From: Dehalococcoidia bacterium
Lineage (GTDB): Bacteria; Chloroflexota; Dehalococcoidia; Dehalococcoidales; RBG-16-60-22
Assembly (NCBI GenBank): GCA_030615035.1
Contig: JAUXAC010000007.1
Span: 1-52,700 of the forward strand
DNA: 52,700 bases
Reading direction: 5' to 3'
Below are positions 41,316-49,400 of this stretch, piece by piece. Numbering within the stretch: position 1 is the stretch's first letter; each line of letters begins with the position of its first letter. The position numbers were made by a program, and so were the translations under genes. The notes under the pieces were generated by a model. The model saw nothing but the letters and a program-made list of their open reading frames with translations. It was not told the DNA's origin and searched no databases.

Positions 41316-41351
41316 TATGTTATAACATACTTGTCTAGTAGGCAAGTATGT
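41316..41351. promoter_or_regulatory. Two adjacent operator-like dyads
   Basis: TATGTTATAACATA (41316-41329) is a perfect 14-bp palindrome. It runs into ACATACTTG/CAAGTATGT (41325-41333 and 41343-41351), a 9-bp inverted repeat. They lie about 150 bases before the next gene. The binding protein is unknown. Confidence 0.5.
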
Positions 41352-41503
41352 AATTAAAAATACCAATCCTTATCATACTGAGACTAATGGCGCTTCATTA
41401 CACATCAACTTATTCGGGTTAGCTACTTGAAAGTGTGAACGAAAGTAGTTATAGTTTGTAGCGGGGGGGCTTTGTGGTAATGATGCCGAAAAATTAAACA
41501 AAA

Positions 41504-42664
41504 GTGGCAGCAACGATGAATCTACGATCTCTCATGGGGTGTGTTAACAACTCTCGGGGTGCGGTCTCTACTAACCATATCTTAACCATATTAGGTATTA
41601 TTGCTACTATATACTTTGGGTTAGCTTTTGCTTTTGATTGGCCTCCGTTCGGAGCTGAACCGGCACCCGTCTTCTCGGTCGAAAACCTCTCTGTTGAGCC
41701 GCTAGAAGTTGAGCCTGAAGAGACGGTAATCATTAGTATGTTGGTAGCTAACAAGGGCGGTCGTAAAGGGAACTACGACGTAGTCCTAAGGATAAACGGC
41801 ATGAAAGAGGCAGTGAATAGTGTAACTTTGGCTGCTGGTGACAACCGAAGTGTTAGTTTTAGTGTTTCCAAAAAGGAGACTGGTAGCTACATTGTGGATG
41901 TTAATGGGTTGAGTGGTGGTTTTACTGTGGTAGCACCACCCAATCAGCCGCCCCAAATACACGATTTGGATTTCGTTTATCGTAAATTCATTGGAGTAGG
42001 TGACATCGCAAGAGTAATGGTTAAGGCTACGGACCCGGACGATGATGATATCGCGTATATCTGGGATGCAACGAGGGGGTATATTCCAGAAGAGGGGTTA
42101 ACAACGTGGAAGTGGGAGGTAGATTATTGGGCCCCGGATTCGGCTGGGCTAGATGCAATAAGTGTCAACGCAACGGACGTGCATGATAGTACAAATACTA
42201 AAGTGAAGCAGTTCTGGGTCTATGACCAAGAGACAGCAGAAGAAGCCCGAAGTCATCTGTCAAGGGCGGGTTTTCTGGCCGAAATTAACGAGTACCAAGG
42301 CAGTGTGGAACAACTTACCAAGCTTGCTGACATAGTCCCGGAGTTTCATGAAGTCTATCTTCTCCGGGGGCAAGCCTATACTGAACTGGAAGACTACCCC
42401 CAGGCAATAGACAATTATCGAATGTATATTGAGCTAGAACCAACGGATGTAGACGCATATTTGCTGCGAGCCAAGGCAAATCTGCTGTGGGGCTATCGAG
42501 ACACGGCTCTCTTGGATATTGAAAGTTACTATTCGCTTGCCGAGTCGATGGAGCCATGGCGAATAGAACTGCTGGAACCTTATGAAACTTTACGTACTGA
42601 TCAGGAACGTCTGATGTGGATGGACGAGGCAGTTAGTCCGGGTGCTTTGCTGTCGGGCCTGTAG
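41504..42664 (+). CDS. Membrane-anchored CARDB and TPR protein
   Basis: 386 residues from a GTG at 41504 (ATG at 41516 is an alternative; neither has a strong ribosome-binding site). One membrane helix at about 25-45 anchors it. A CARDB/Ig-like domain follows (VENLSVEPLEVEPEETVIIS, VANKGGRKGNYDVVLRING, ETGSYIVDVNGLSGGFTVV; about 58-145), then a second beta domain (about 150-245, with DPDDDDIAYIWDATRGY) and TPR repeats (about 275-345, VYLLRGQAYTELEDYPQAID). The CARDB part closely resembles the two CARDB domains of the large subtilisin, so the two probably belong to one surface system. Confidence 0.8.
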   Translation: MAATMNLRSLMGCVNNSRGAVSTNHILTILGIIATIYFGLAFAFDWPPFGAEPAPVFSVENLSVEPLEVEPEETVIISMLVANKGGRKGNYDVVLRINGMKEAVNSVTLAAGDNRSVSFSVSKKETGSYIVDVNGLSGGFTVVAPPNQPPQIHDLDFVYRKFIGVGDIARVMVKATDPDDDDIAYIWDATRGYIPEEGLTTWKWEVDYWAPDSAGLDAISVNATDVHDSTNTKVKQFWVYDQETAEEARSHLSRAGFLAEINEYQGSVEQLTKLADIVPEFHEVYLLRGQAYTELEDYPQAIDNYRMYIELEPTDVDAYLLRAKANLLWGYRDTALLDIESYYSLAESMEPWRIELLEPYETLRTDQERLMWMDEAVSPGALLSGL

Positions 42665-42718
42665 TATTCACAAGTATAAGCATTATGTCCGTGGAAAACC
42701 TGCGTTGACAGGACTGAG

Positions 42719-43507
42719 TTACAATTGGTTTATTTTGTCGCAGAGCCTCTTTTCGTCTCTGACTTCTCTGGCCCCAAAATACCAAGCACCTTGGTTAAAA
42801 TGAATTGGAGAAATGCCGTACCGATTACAGGCGTCTGTTATCCTCTTTGCAATGACCCAGTCAGGAACCGCTTCATTATCCAGATCCGTCCACATACATC
42901 GGGCGATCCTCCGTATCCATCTATCGACAGGCTGCAAGTATATTCTGTATTCTGGGGGTATCTTATTTTCCAAATCATACAGCCACGCAGTATCTCGCAA
43001 CAGAAGTGAGGCCACCTTAGGACCAATTCCGTGAATCGTGTTTAAATGAATGAAAGCCTGTTCTAAATCATCAGAAATCTCTTCCTTCAGGTGAGACATG
43101 ACATTGCCATGCTGACTAGCAAGGGTTACCAGACCGTGAATGACTCCCTTGTTAAGTTTCTCATTTGTCCCTTTCCATTCCTCTGTGCAAATCGAAACGA
43201 ATTTCTCCCATATTCTAACAGGTGCATCAGTCTGCTTGATGAATCGGTTAAATCGCCCGGTCACCTCTTGTTCCAAAGCTTTGGATGCGATCTCACCGTA
43301 ATTTGCCTGTTCGGCACCACCCCTTGCGAAACCATTGGATAAAAGGATGCCTAGGGCCAACTGTGGATCTTTCAACAAATGCTTTGACAACTCTGAACGC
43401 GTATGAAAGGACTGACCCGATACTCGTCTAACCGATGGAAGATACTCCTTTTTTTCATACGCTTCTGTTTTGCCTGCTAACTTCGAAAGAATCTGTTGAA
43501 TATCCAT
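42719..43507 (-). CDS. HhH-GPD-like DNA glycosylase-fold protein
   Basis: 262 residues from the ATG at 43507 (GGGGAGATCCACA upstream). The C-terminal half has a helix-hairpin-helix followed by the catalytic-Asp position of the endonuclease III superfamily: LNTIHGIGPKVASLLLRD, then YLQPVDRWIRRIARCMW with Asp after QPV. After this come an Ile-rich helix and GISPIHFNQGAWYFGA. No iron-sulfur Cys motif is present. The N-terminal half is not recognised. It probably binds DNA and could excise damaged or modified bases. It is one of several nucleic-acid genes on this strand next to the EVE-nuclease gene. Confidence 0.7.
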   Translation of the reverse strand: MDIQQILSKLAGKTEAYEKKEYLPSVRRVSGQSFHTRSELSKHLLKDPQLALGILLSNGFARGGAEQANYGEIASKALEQEVTGRFNRFIKQTDAPVRIWEKFVSICTEEWKGTNEKLNKGVIHGLVTLASQHGNVMSHLKEEISDDLEQAFIHLNTIHGIGPKVASLLLRDTAWLYDLENKIPPEYRIYLQPVDRWIRRIARCMWTDLDNEAVPDWVIAKRITDACNRYGISPIHFNQGAWYFGAREVRDEKRLCDKINQL

Positions 43508-43535
43508 TGTGGATCTCCCCTCAGTGGTTATGTGG

Positions 43536-43985
43536 CTAGGGATTTTCGGCAATATGCCTCACTTTCTCTATAACATCCTCGTCATAGCCATGTTGCCTTA
43601 ACCCTTCTACCATAGTAAATAAGTAAGCAGCTGGGGGCCTCCCAGCTGCTCTTTTCTTTGGGAAAATGTAGATCTGAGCGGGAATTTGCTGACCTCCAGA
43701 TTCGACCATGACTGTTTCAGGCTTAACTCCCTCATAGTTAGTAAGTACATTCAGTTTACTGTACGAGATGAGATAAATGGCACCATATACTACGTCTTGG
43801 TTGTTTCCAGACTTCTTGACATTTGCTACCATTCCTCCCCACCTTCCCGACTGCACATTGAATAGAAGCCGATAGCCGTTTAGTGTTGCTTTCGCAGACT
43901 TTTTCCATTCGCCAACACGCACCATCATTTGACCCATATTTAGGTTTGACCCATAGGCAAAGTACCAAAGAACCTTTTCAGTCAT
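43536..43985 (-). CDS. Gamma-glutamylcyclotransferase-like protein (GGCT/AIG2 fold)
   Basis: 149 residues from ATG 43985 (AGAGG upstream; ATG 43994 also possible). The start LWYFAYGSNLNMGQM carries the YGSNL motif that defines the fold. A Glu in LTNYEGVKPETV sits where the catalytic acid lies. The family cleaves gamma-glutamyl amino acids or peptides, releasing 5-oxoproline. In this gene neighbourhood, a role on a gamma-glutamyl-linked small molecule or an unrelated housekeeping role are equally possible. It ends 28 bases before the HhH-GPD-like gene. Confidence 0.85.
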   Translation of the reverse strand: MTEKVLWYFAYGSNLNMGQMMVRVGEWKKSAKATLNGYRLLFNVQSGRWGGMVANVKKSGNNQDVVYGAIYLISYSKLNVLTNYEGVKPETVMVESGGQQIPAQIYIFPKKRAAGRPPAAYLFTMVEGLRQHGYDEDVIEKVRHIAENP

Positions 43986-43998
43986 TTTTAACATCCTC

Positions 43999-44172
43999 TT
44001 AGATTTTCAAGTGCCCATCCTTAACTAAGTGTAGCACACACCCGGCAAGCAGGGAGAGCCCCAAGCCATGCAGCAAGTGGTATCGAAGCACCAAATAAAA
44101 ACTTATCAGGGACAATGATAGACCAAAGAGTAAGCTAGTCTGGTAGTATGCACAAAACTGACAATCGTGCAA
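43999..44172 (-). CDS. Possible small two-helix membrane protein
   Basis: 57 codons from a TTG at 44170-44172. The product starts MHDCQFCAYYQTSLL and consists of two hydrophobic stretches (LLFGLSLSLISFYLVL and LLHGLGLSLLAGCVL) around a short turn. There is only a weak GAGTGAG upstream. It ends 14 bases before the GGCT gene. It may be a truncated relic. The stretch from its start to 44444 shows no other frame I would support. Confidence 0.3.
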   Translation of the reverse strand: MHDCQFCAYYQTSLLFGLSLSLISFYLVLRYHLLHGLGLSLLAGCVLHLVKDGHLKI

Positions 44173-44444
44173 TGATACTCACTCGCTACACCGACGCGTT
44201 CAATTGAAGTCTCTAGCGAAAAGTGCACCACCCACCACCCTTCTGCGAGAACTCACCTAATACGCCATTCGGGACAGTTCCCGAACTCCTTTTTGAGAAG
44301 CAACTTATTCCGGCGTTAAGGTTGAGGGAATATGGGGTGGGGTTGTTATAATAACGGTTCAAAATGGGTGAATGGGTTTTGTTGATCCAACAATCCGTCA
44401 GTTAGTTCAGCAGCAATGTAAATAAAGCCCCACTAGGCTGGAGG

Positions 44445-45416
44445 TTAGAATAGCGGTGGCTTCCTATTTTGAAGTTGCTTCCACTCTTCTTCGACTTGTT
44501 TATAAGTCACGAATCTACAGTTGTTTTCTCGTAATAGAGAAAAGGAAGGTCTTACTAGTTCATTATCGAATCTTTCGCTGTTTGATTCATCGGAAACTAC
44601 GATGAATTGGACTTTGCCAATAGGATAACTTTCCGCTATATCATTAAGGCGTAGCAATCCCGAGTAAATGATAGGAGTATGTTCAACTTCAAATGCGTGA
44701 GTCAGTATGTTACGTTTGCTGTCGAAGAACAGCACGTCTATTCTTTTGGCTATTCCTAGAATATCATCGGTATGGAATTTAGGTATGTCATCTAGAATCT
44801 CTGTCAGGTTTTCTTTTATCTTCCCCTTATCATTTGTTGCCACATGAACCCTAAATCCGTTTCTTATGCCCCACTCTACAATTTGGTGCTGTATACGTAA
44901 ATGCTTCCTAAACCCTGCTGGTCCAGTCTCATCCTCTTCCACTGTACTTTTCTGTTCTGCAGCAGCAGTCAACGCATCCTTAATCGTATTGTAGTCCCCT
45001 TCAGTAAGCGGTTTTATAGCGTTATATATACCACGTAACTTTAACCCCCACCGCCGTGGGTCAGGAAAGTCCTTAAACAAACTGAGGGACCCAACCAGTG
45101 GTTTGAAGTCATAAGGCTCATCAAGTTCTATGACTGGTTTGATTTCAAATTGAAACGGGGATTCTGGCCACTTGGTCTCTTTCCCATAATAAGCCTGGAC
45201 AATTTCATAGAGTCCCTTGATAACTGAGTCGCCGCGACAATAATAGACCACCACATCACCAGGTTTTATTTCAAGTACCTTTGCATCAGCAGGTAAGGGA
45301 TTTCCTTGGCTGTCTAGAGTAGGGGAACCATCCAAACTGTTCTTCCCGACAAAACCAAGCATCCTTGAGTTTTCGCTGAAGGCTTCCAAATTGTGTACAA
45401 CAAGCCATTTATTCAT
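44445..45416 (-). CDS. EVE-domain protein fused to a PD-(D/E)XK-like nuclease domain
   Basis: 323 residues. The first 130 residues fit an EVE/PUA-like domain: WLVVHNLEAFSENSRMLGFVG, EIKPGDVVVYYCRGDSVIKGLYEIV and the later ALKLRG-type stretch (PRRWGLKLRGIYNAIKPLTEGDY). EVE domains recognise modified bases in DNA or RNA. The C-terminal half reads RIDVLFFDSKRNILTHAFEVEHT, a D...E-x-E pattern of the restriction-endonuclease fold, and before it a helix QHQIVEWGIRNGFRVHVATND. Together it looks like a modification-dependent restriction enzyme. The catalytic assignment is from motif shape only. Upstream genes on the strand encode another nuclease and a zinc protein. Confidence 0.72.
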   Translation of the reverse strand: MNKWLVVHNLEAFSENSRMLGFVGKNSLDGSPTLDSQGNPLPADAKVLEIKPGDVVVYYCRGDSVIKGLYEIVQAYYGKETKWPESPFQFEIKPVIELDEPYDFKPLVGSLSLFKDFPDPRRWGLKLRGIYNAIKPLTEGDYNTIKDALTAAAEQKSTVEEDETGPAGFRKHLRIQHQIVEWGIRNGFRVHVATNDKGKIKENLTEILDDIPKFHTDDILGIAKRIDVLFFDSKRNILTHAFEVEHTPIIYSGLLRLNDIAESYPIGKVQFIVVSDESNSERFDNELVRPSFSLLRENNCRFVTYKQVEEEWKQLQNRKPPLF

Positions 45417-45521
45417 TTCTCCTCCCTTATATCAGGTAATTGCCTCACATTACTCTGGCCACTAGCACACGAATCTGCCCTCTTCTTTTGCCTGTGTTAC
45501 TTTCTTGGTTGGGCTTTCAGT

Positions 45522-46016
45522 TTAGTCTTGTATTGAAATGTTGTCAATGACCTGCTCTACACCTTTGCTACTAGCTAAAACATCAGGCTTAGCCTGGAGA
45601 ATATGACCATGCTGAAGCTCGGACCACTTAGCATTTTCTTTGACGTATTGTAGTGGTATTTTCCATATTTCTAATATGCTGAAGTTTTCATCGAAGATTA
45701 CTGCAATTAGAAAGTCAAACAACTCTTCGTCTAGGTAACGAATAACGCCCAATTGACGTGACTTGTTATGCCTAGTTATACGCCTTCCTTTGATTTGATA
45801 CTTCTTACCGGATATATCTTGAGCGTCGAACCCCTTTTCTTCTTTACCTGCACGGTGAAGCTTCAATTTCTCAACCGCAACCTTTTCAGCATAGTCAGCA
45901 ACCGGGTTATTACTGGTTCGTATTAGCTGCCTGTCACGAAGCTCTTCCATTAATTCCGCGTATAATTTCAGGAGGCCGGATTCATTCAAAGATTCCAAAT
46001 TAGCTATCTTCACCAT
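45522..46016 (-). CDS. Restriction-endonuclease-like protein (DUF6998-like)
   Basis: 164 residues from ATG 46016 (AGGTGAT upstream). A helical N-terminus (ESGLLKLYAELMEELRD) is followed by NNPVADYAEKVAVEKLKL and then KGFDAQDISGKKYQIKGRR. That is an E...D-x-Q-x-K arrangement (Glu of AEK, Asp of FDAQD, Gln-Ile-Lys), the active site of PD-(D/E)XK nucleases. Similar short proteins occur near restriction systems. It precedes the EVE-nuclease gene on the same strand, separated by 105 bases, and follows the zinc protein with 9 bases between. Confidence 0.72.
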   Translation of the reverse strand: MVKIANLESLNESGLLKLYAELMEELRDRQLIRTSNNPVADYAEKVAVEKLKLHRAGKEEKGFDAQDISGKKYQIKGRRITRHNKSRQLGVIRYLDEELFDFLIAVIFDENFSILEIWKIPLQYVKENAKWSELQHGHILQAKPDVLASSKGVEQVIDNISIQD

Positions 46017-46025
46017 TTGTATCAC

Positions 46026-46235
46026 CTACAATTGCGGATTACACCGCTTGCAGCTTCTTACCGGTCTATTACTACGCTGCGCCCAGTTGAGTGCTTCTTG
46101 ATGGGATGGAAATTCTCCGTGCCAAAGCCCTCGGTGATTGGGTCGCGGGCCCTTTCCATAGTTGCAGGAAGGACATTCTGCTAGGTGTATCCGCACGTAA
46201 TTATGAACTGTATTCTCTAGTACCCAGAATGACAT
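46026..46235 (-). CDS. Small zinc-finger-like protein
   Basis: 69 residues from ATG 46235 (GGTGGAG upstream; the frame also opens further upstream). It begins MSFWVLENTVHNYVRIHLAECPSC in two parts, with CPSC near residues 21-24 and CKRC near 63-66, and GLWHGEFPSHQEALNWAQ between them. The Cys pairs could hold one zinc. Small proteins of this look recur beside restriction-type genes. First gene of the three-gene minus-strand group. Confidence 0.65.
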   Translation of the reverse strand: MSFWVLENTVHNYVRIHLAECPSCNYGKGPRPNHRGLWHGEFPSHQEALNWAQRSNRPVRSCKRCNPQL

Positions 46236-46365
46236 ACGCACTCCACCAGATTGTTGGTAATTAGCCAATGACTTACTTTAGGGTATTTCACCGTTATTAA
46301 TTATATCAGGTAGTGTATAATTAATCTTATCTTTCGATATATCCAGAAGCTATTTTTTCAATGAA

Positions 46366-46388
46366 GTAACAAAACAAGCGATTGTTAC
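46366..46388. repeat. GTAACAA...TTGTTAC palindrome copy
   Basis: GTAACAA (46366-46372) and TTGTTAC (46382-46388) flank the centre AACAAGCGA, and CCTCA follows. It sits in the 150-base gap between the large subtilisin gene and the zinc-protein gene, where it could act as a bidirectional transcript end. Confidence 0.7.
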
Positions 46389-46416
46389 CTCAATCGCATA
46401 TCCTGGACAATTATAC

Positions 46417-49400
46417 TTAGGATGGCCGTGCTGCGCCACGTTTTCGCCACACAAAGAAGTACACCAGTAGCCCAGCAGCAACAACAACACAGCCGGCAAT
46501 AATGCCGCCGATGAGCCACCAGTTAGTTGGTAGCTGGACTGGTAGTGCTTCTGTCGGTGTTGGCGTCGGCGGTGGTGGAACAATAACAGTAAACTGTCCA
46601 AGGTTGCCATCAATGTTAACAGTGTAGCTTCCCTCTGTGTCCTTCGCTATGGTGAAGGTTACCGACTCACTCTTACCAGCCCCGAGAGTCACTTCCTTTC
46701 TGACTTCCTCCACATCATTTATCTTGAGAACAACAGTATAACTTCCCTCGCTGCCTCCAATATTGGTAACCACGGCTGAAATTGTAACTTGCTCAGCGAG
46801 CTTAATTTCAATTGGAGTAACTGACAAATCAGAGGTGGCAAAACTTGCCGGTGCTGGCGCCACTGCCGGCGCAAATATAGTTGCAGGTGGCTCAGGCACT
46901 TTAACCTCGCATTTCCCCAGCAAACCATTGATATTTACTGTGTGCTCCCCAGCAGTATCTGGGGTCACGCTAAAGCTGACCGTTTCACTATCACCGCCGT
47001 CAAGTGTAACATCCTTTGTTTGCACTACAACATCATCTAATTCTAGGCTTACTTCATAGCTTCCGGTGAGGTCACCGTTGTTAGTCATAGTAACGCTGAT
47101 GGTTACGCTCTCTCCTATATTAACTTCACCCGGTGTTACCGATAAGCCGGCAACGTCAAAACTGGCGGGACGAGTATGCACCAGAATAGTAAAGACAGTA
47201 AAGTGCGCAACCTTTGTCTTAATGGTATCGTTCTTCATGTCAACGGTGCTTTCCATGTCTACCCAATTGCTGGCGGTCTCATCCCACCAAGCTACAACAA
47301 GGTTCTTTTCGGCAACCCCCTCGGGTATCAGAGATGCATCATATTTGATGGTCATATCTATCGGCGGATCAAAGGTGGCACCGGCTGGGGTTAGCTCATA
47401 AGCCAGGCCTATCATCTTCATGTTTTCAGAAACCTCTGGCGGTTCTGCTAATGTTGTGATGCGAATGGAGTTCAAGAAAATGTTATTACGATTTTTGGCG
47501 AACGTCCCTGTCGGGATATCCAACCTGAGGTCATTATCTAAGCTAAGAGCCACGATGTCGTCAAATAGCTCGCCACTCTCTTTGATAGCACCACTGAGAC
47601 TAGTAAAGCGAGCATCGTCAGTTGCGCCACCACCGCCTCCTCCGCCTCCACCTCCACCACCTCCGCCTGCTGGAGGAGAGGGTGGCGATGATACCGTAGG
47701 CCCATCGTGTGAGCCAGTATCGCCAATGGCATTATCTGTCCCGTCACTAGCAAAAAACTGAAAGGTATGAGTGCCAACACCAAGATTGGCACCACTGATA
47801 CTGTATTCGTAGGCTTCCCCATTAGTGAAGTCACCATCCTGGCCTGACCTAGCAGTCATGTTTTCCGAAGTGCCACCATCAATAGATACTGTTATCGGGC
47901 TGGGAGCATCGTTCTCGGCATCGGTATAGATCACGGAGTAGGTGAAGGTGGCGGAAGTATATCCACTGGTAGGAGATACTGCTCCACCGGAGAGGATCGG
48001 TAAGTCAGTAGCAAGGAACTGCCAGCTCCACTCCCCTGATTCACCCTCGACATTGCTGGCATTATCTGATGCCTTAAAATAGATAGTGTGGCTACCTTCG
48101 GAGAGAGCGCCAAATCCGGGGATTGTCCAGTTATCGCCATCCCAAGAGGTACCGTCGAGGCTAATGCTACTGAAGGTCTGGCCGTTGTTTGTGGACACAG
48201 CGAAGGCACTTCCAATCCCTGAGGTTCCAGCGACCACATTACTACCCATCCACTCAACGACAACCTTATCGTCACCGCCTGGCCTGTTCATTACGGAAGT
48301 AGTAGCGTTGACGGTTGGGGTTGTTGCCATTGGGTCGGCACTGCGCCAAACAATAGTGGTATCGTATTCCCCGGCGACAAGATTGGTGCCGTTATAAGCA
48401 ACGCTGTGGATTTGTTCCCCCGTCTTTAGCGCCTTCAAGGTGGTGTCTTTCAGACGGTAGATACCGCTGGTAGCTACCGCATCATTATCGCCAGCGACAG
48501 TTAAGCCGACAAAGGAAATACGCGTAGTGTTATCACTGCCGAGATAGTCCGGCGCCAGTGAGATTGAAGCTGAGTCAAGACCGGTAATCCCGTCGTCACT
48601 GGCAATGGTCACTGGATAGTCGTCAAAAGCAGCGGAGGAGTTCCAAAACCCTGGGCCGACGAGACGGTAGATTTGGAAGCTAACATTGTCAGTGCCACCG
48701 GCGCCGTCGTCTTCCTCAGTAATGGCAACCATAACGTTGTCTGATGCAAAATTGGGGGAAAACGCCACGGCAGCAGCCACATCTCCCGCATCGAAACCAG
48801 TGTCTGCGCTGGCTTCCGTCCAAGCTGCTCCGACCGCGCCAAACTCGTAATACCATACTTCGGCGACACCGCCGTCCTCACCGGCGACGGCAACGAAGTG
48901 GTTCTGCTCCCCGCCTGCTGCTGCTGACAGGGAGATATCTCTGATGGAATCAAGCCCGTTGACTGAGCCCAGAGTGTCCCAGTTGGCGCCGGCATCGTCA
49001 CTGATATAAACATACGTTGAGTTGCCAGCGACAGCGATATAGTTCTCGTCATCCGGGGCGACCGCCACAAGTTCAGCGTCAAGGTAGGAACTATCCTCTA
49101 TGACGGTTACGGTGCTCCAGGTCACGCCGGCATTGGTTGACCTGTAAAGCTTATCTCTTGCCCTATCAGTGGCATAGATGGTTGTGTTATCGCTGGCAAC
49201 AACTAGGTCGCTGACATCAGTAACAGAGACATCGGTAAACAGGGCTGTCCAGTTGTCGCTACTATAGGAGTCCGTCTGGTACCAGCCATCGCCCAAGGCC
49301 ATGCTATCATCGAAGCCAAAGTTGGAGAAGATAGGCGCAGTACAGTAGTATTGACTTTGAGCTTCGGCTATTGCCTCCATGGTCGGTGGGGTGGCATCAA

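Larger units (their letters stand above)
40770..41503. other. Gene-free region with tRNA-Lys remnant and inverted repeats
   Basis: About 730 bases with no believable protein gene. It holds short stems (CCCGC/GCGGG near 40886-40899; AACCAC/GTGGTT near 40908-40926), a 12-bp inverted repeat (41070-41110), the 3' half of tRNA-Lys (41149-41198) and two operator-like dyads (41316-41351). It looks like an integration hot spot. Confidence 0.65.
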
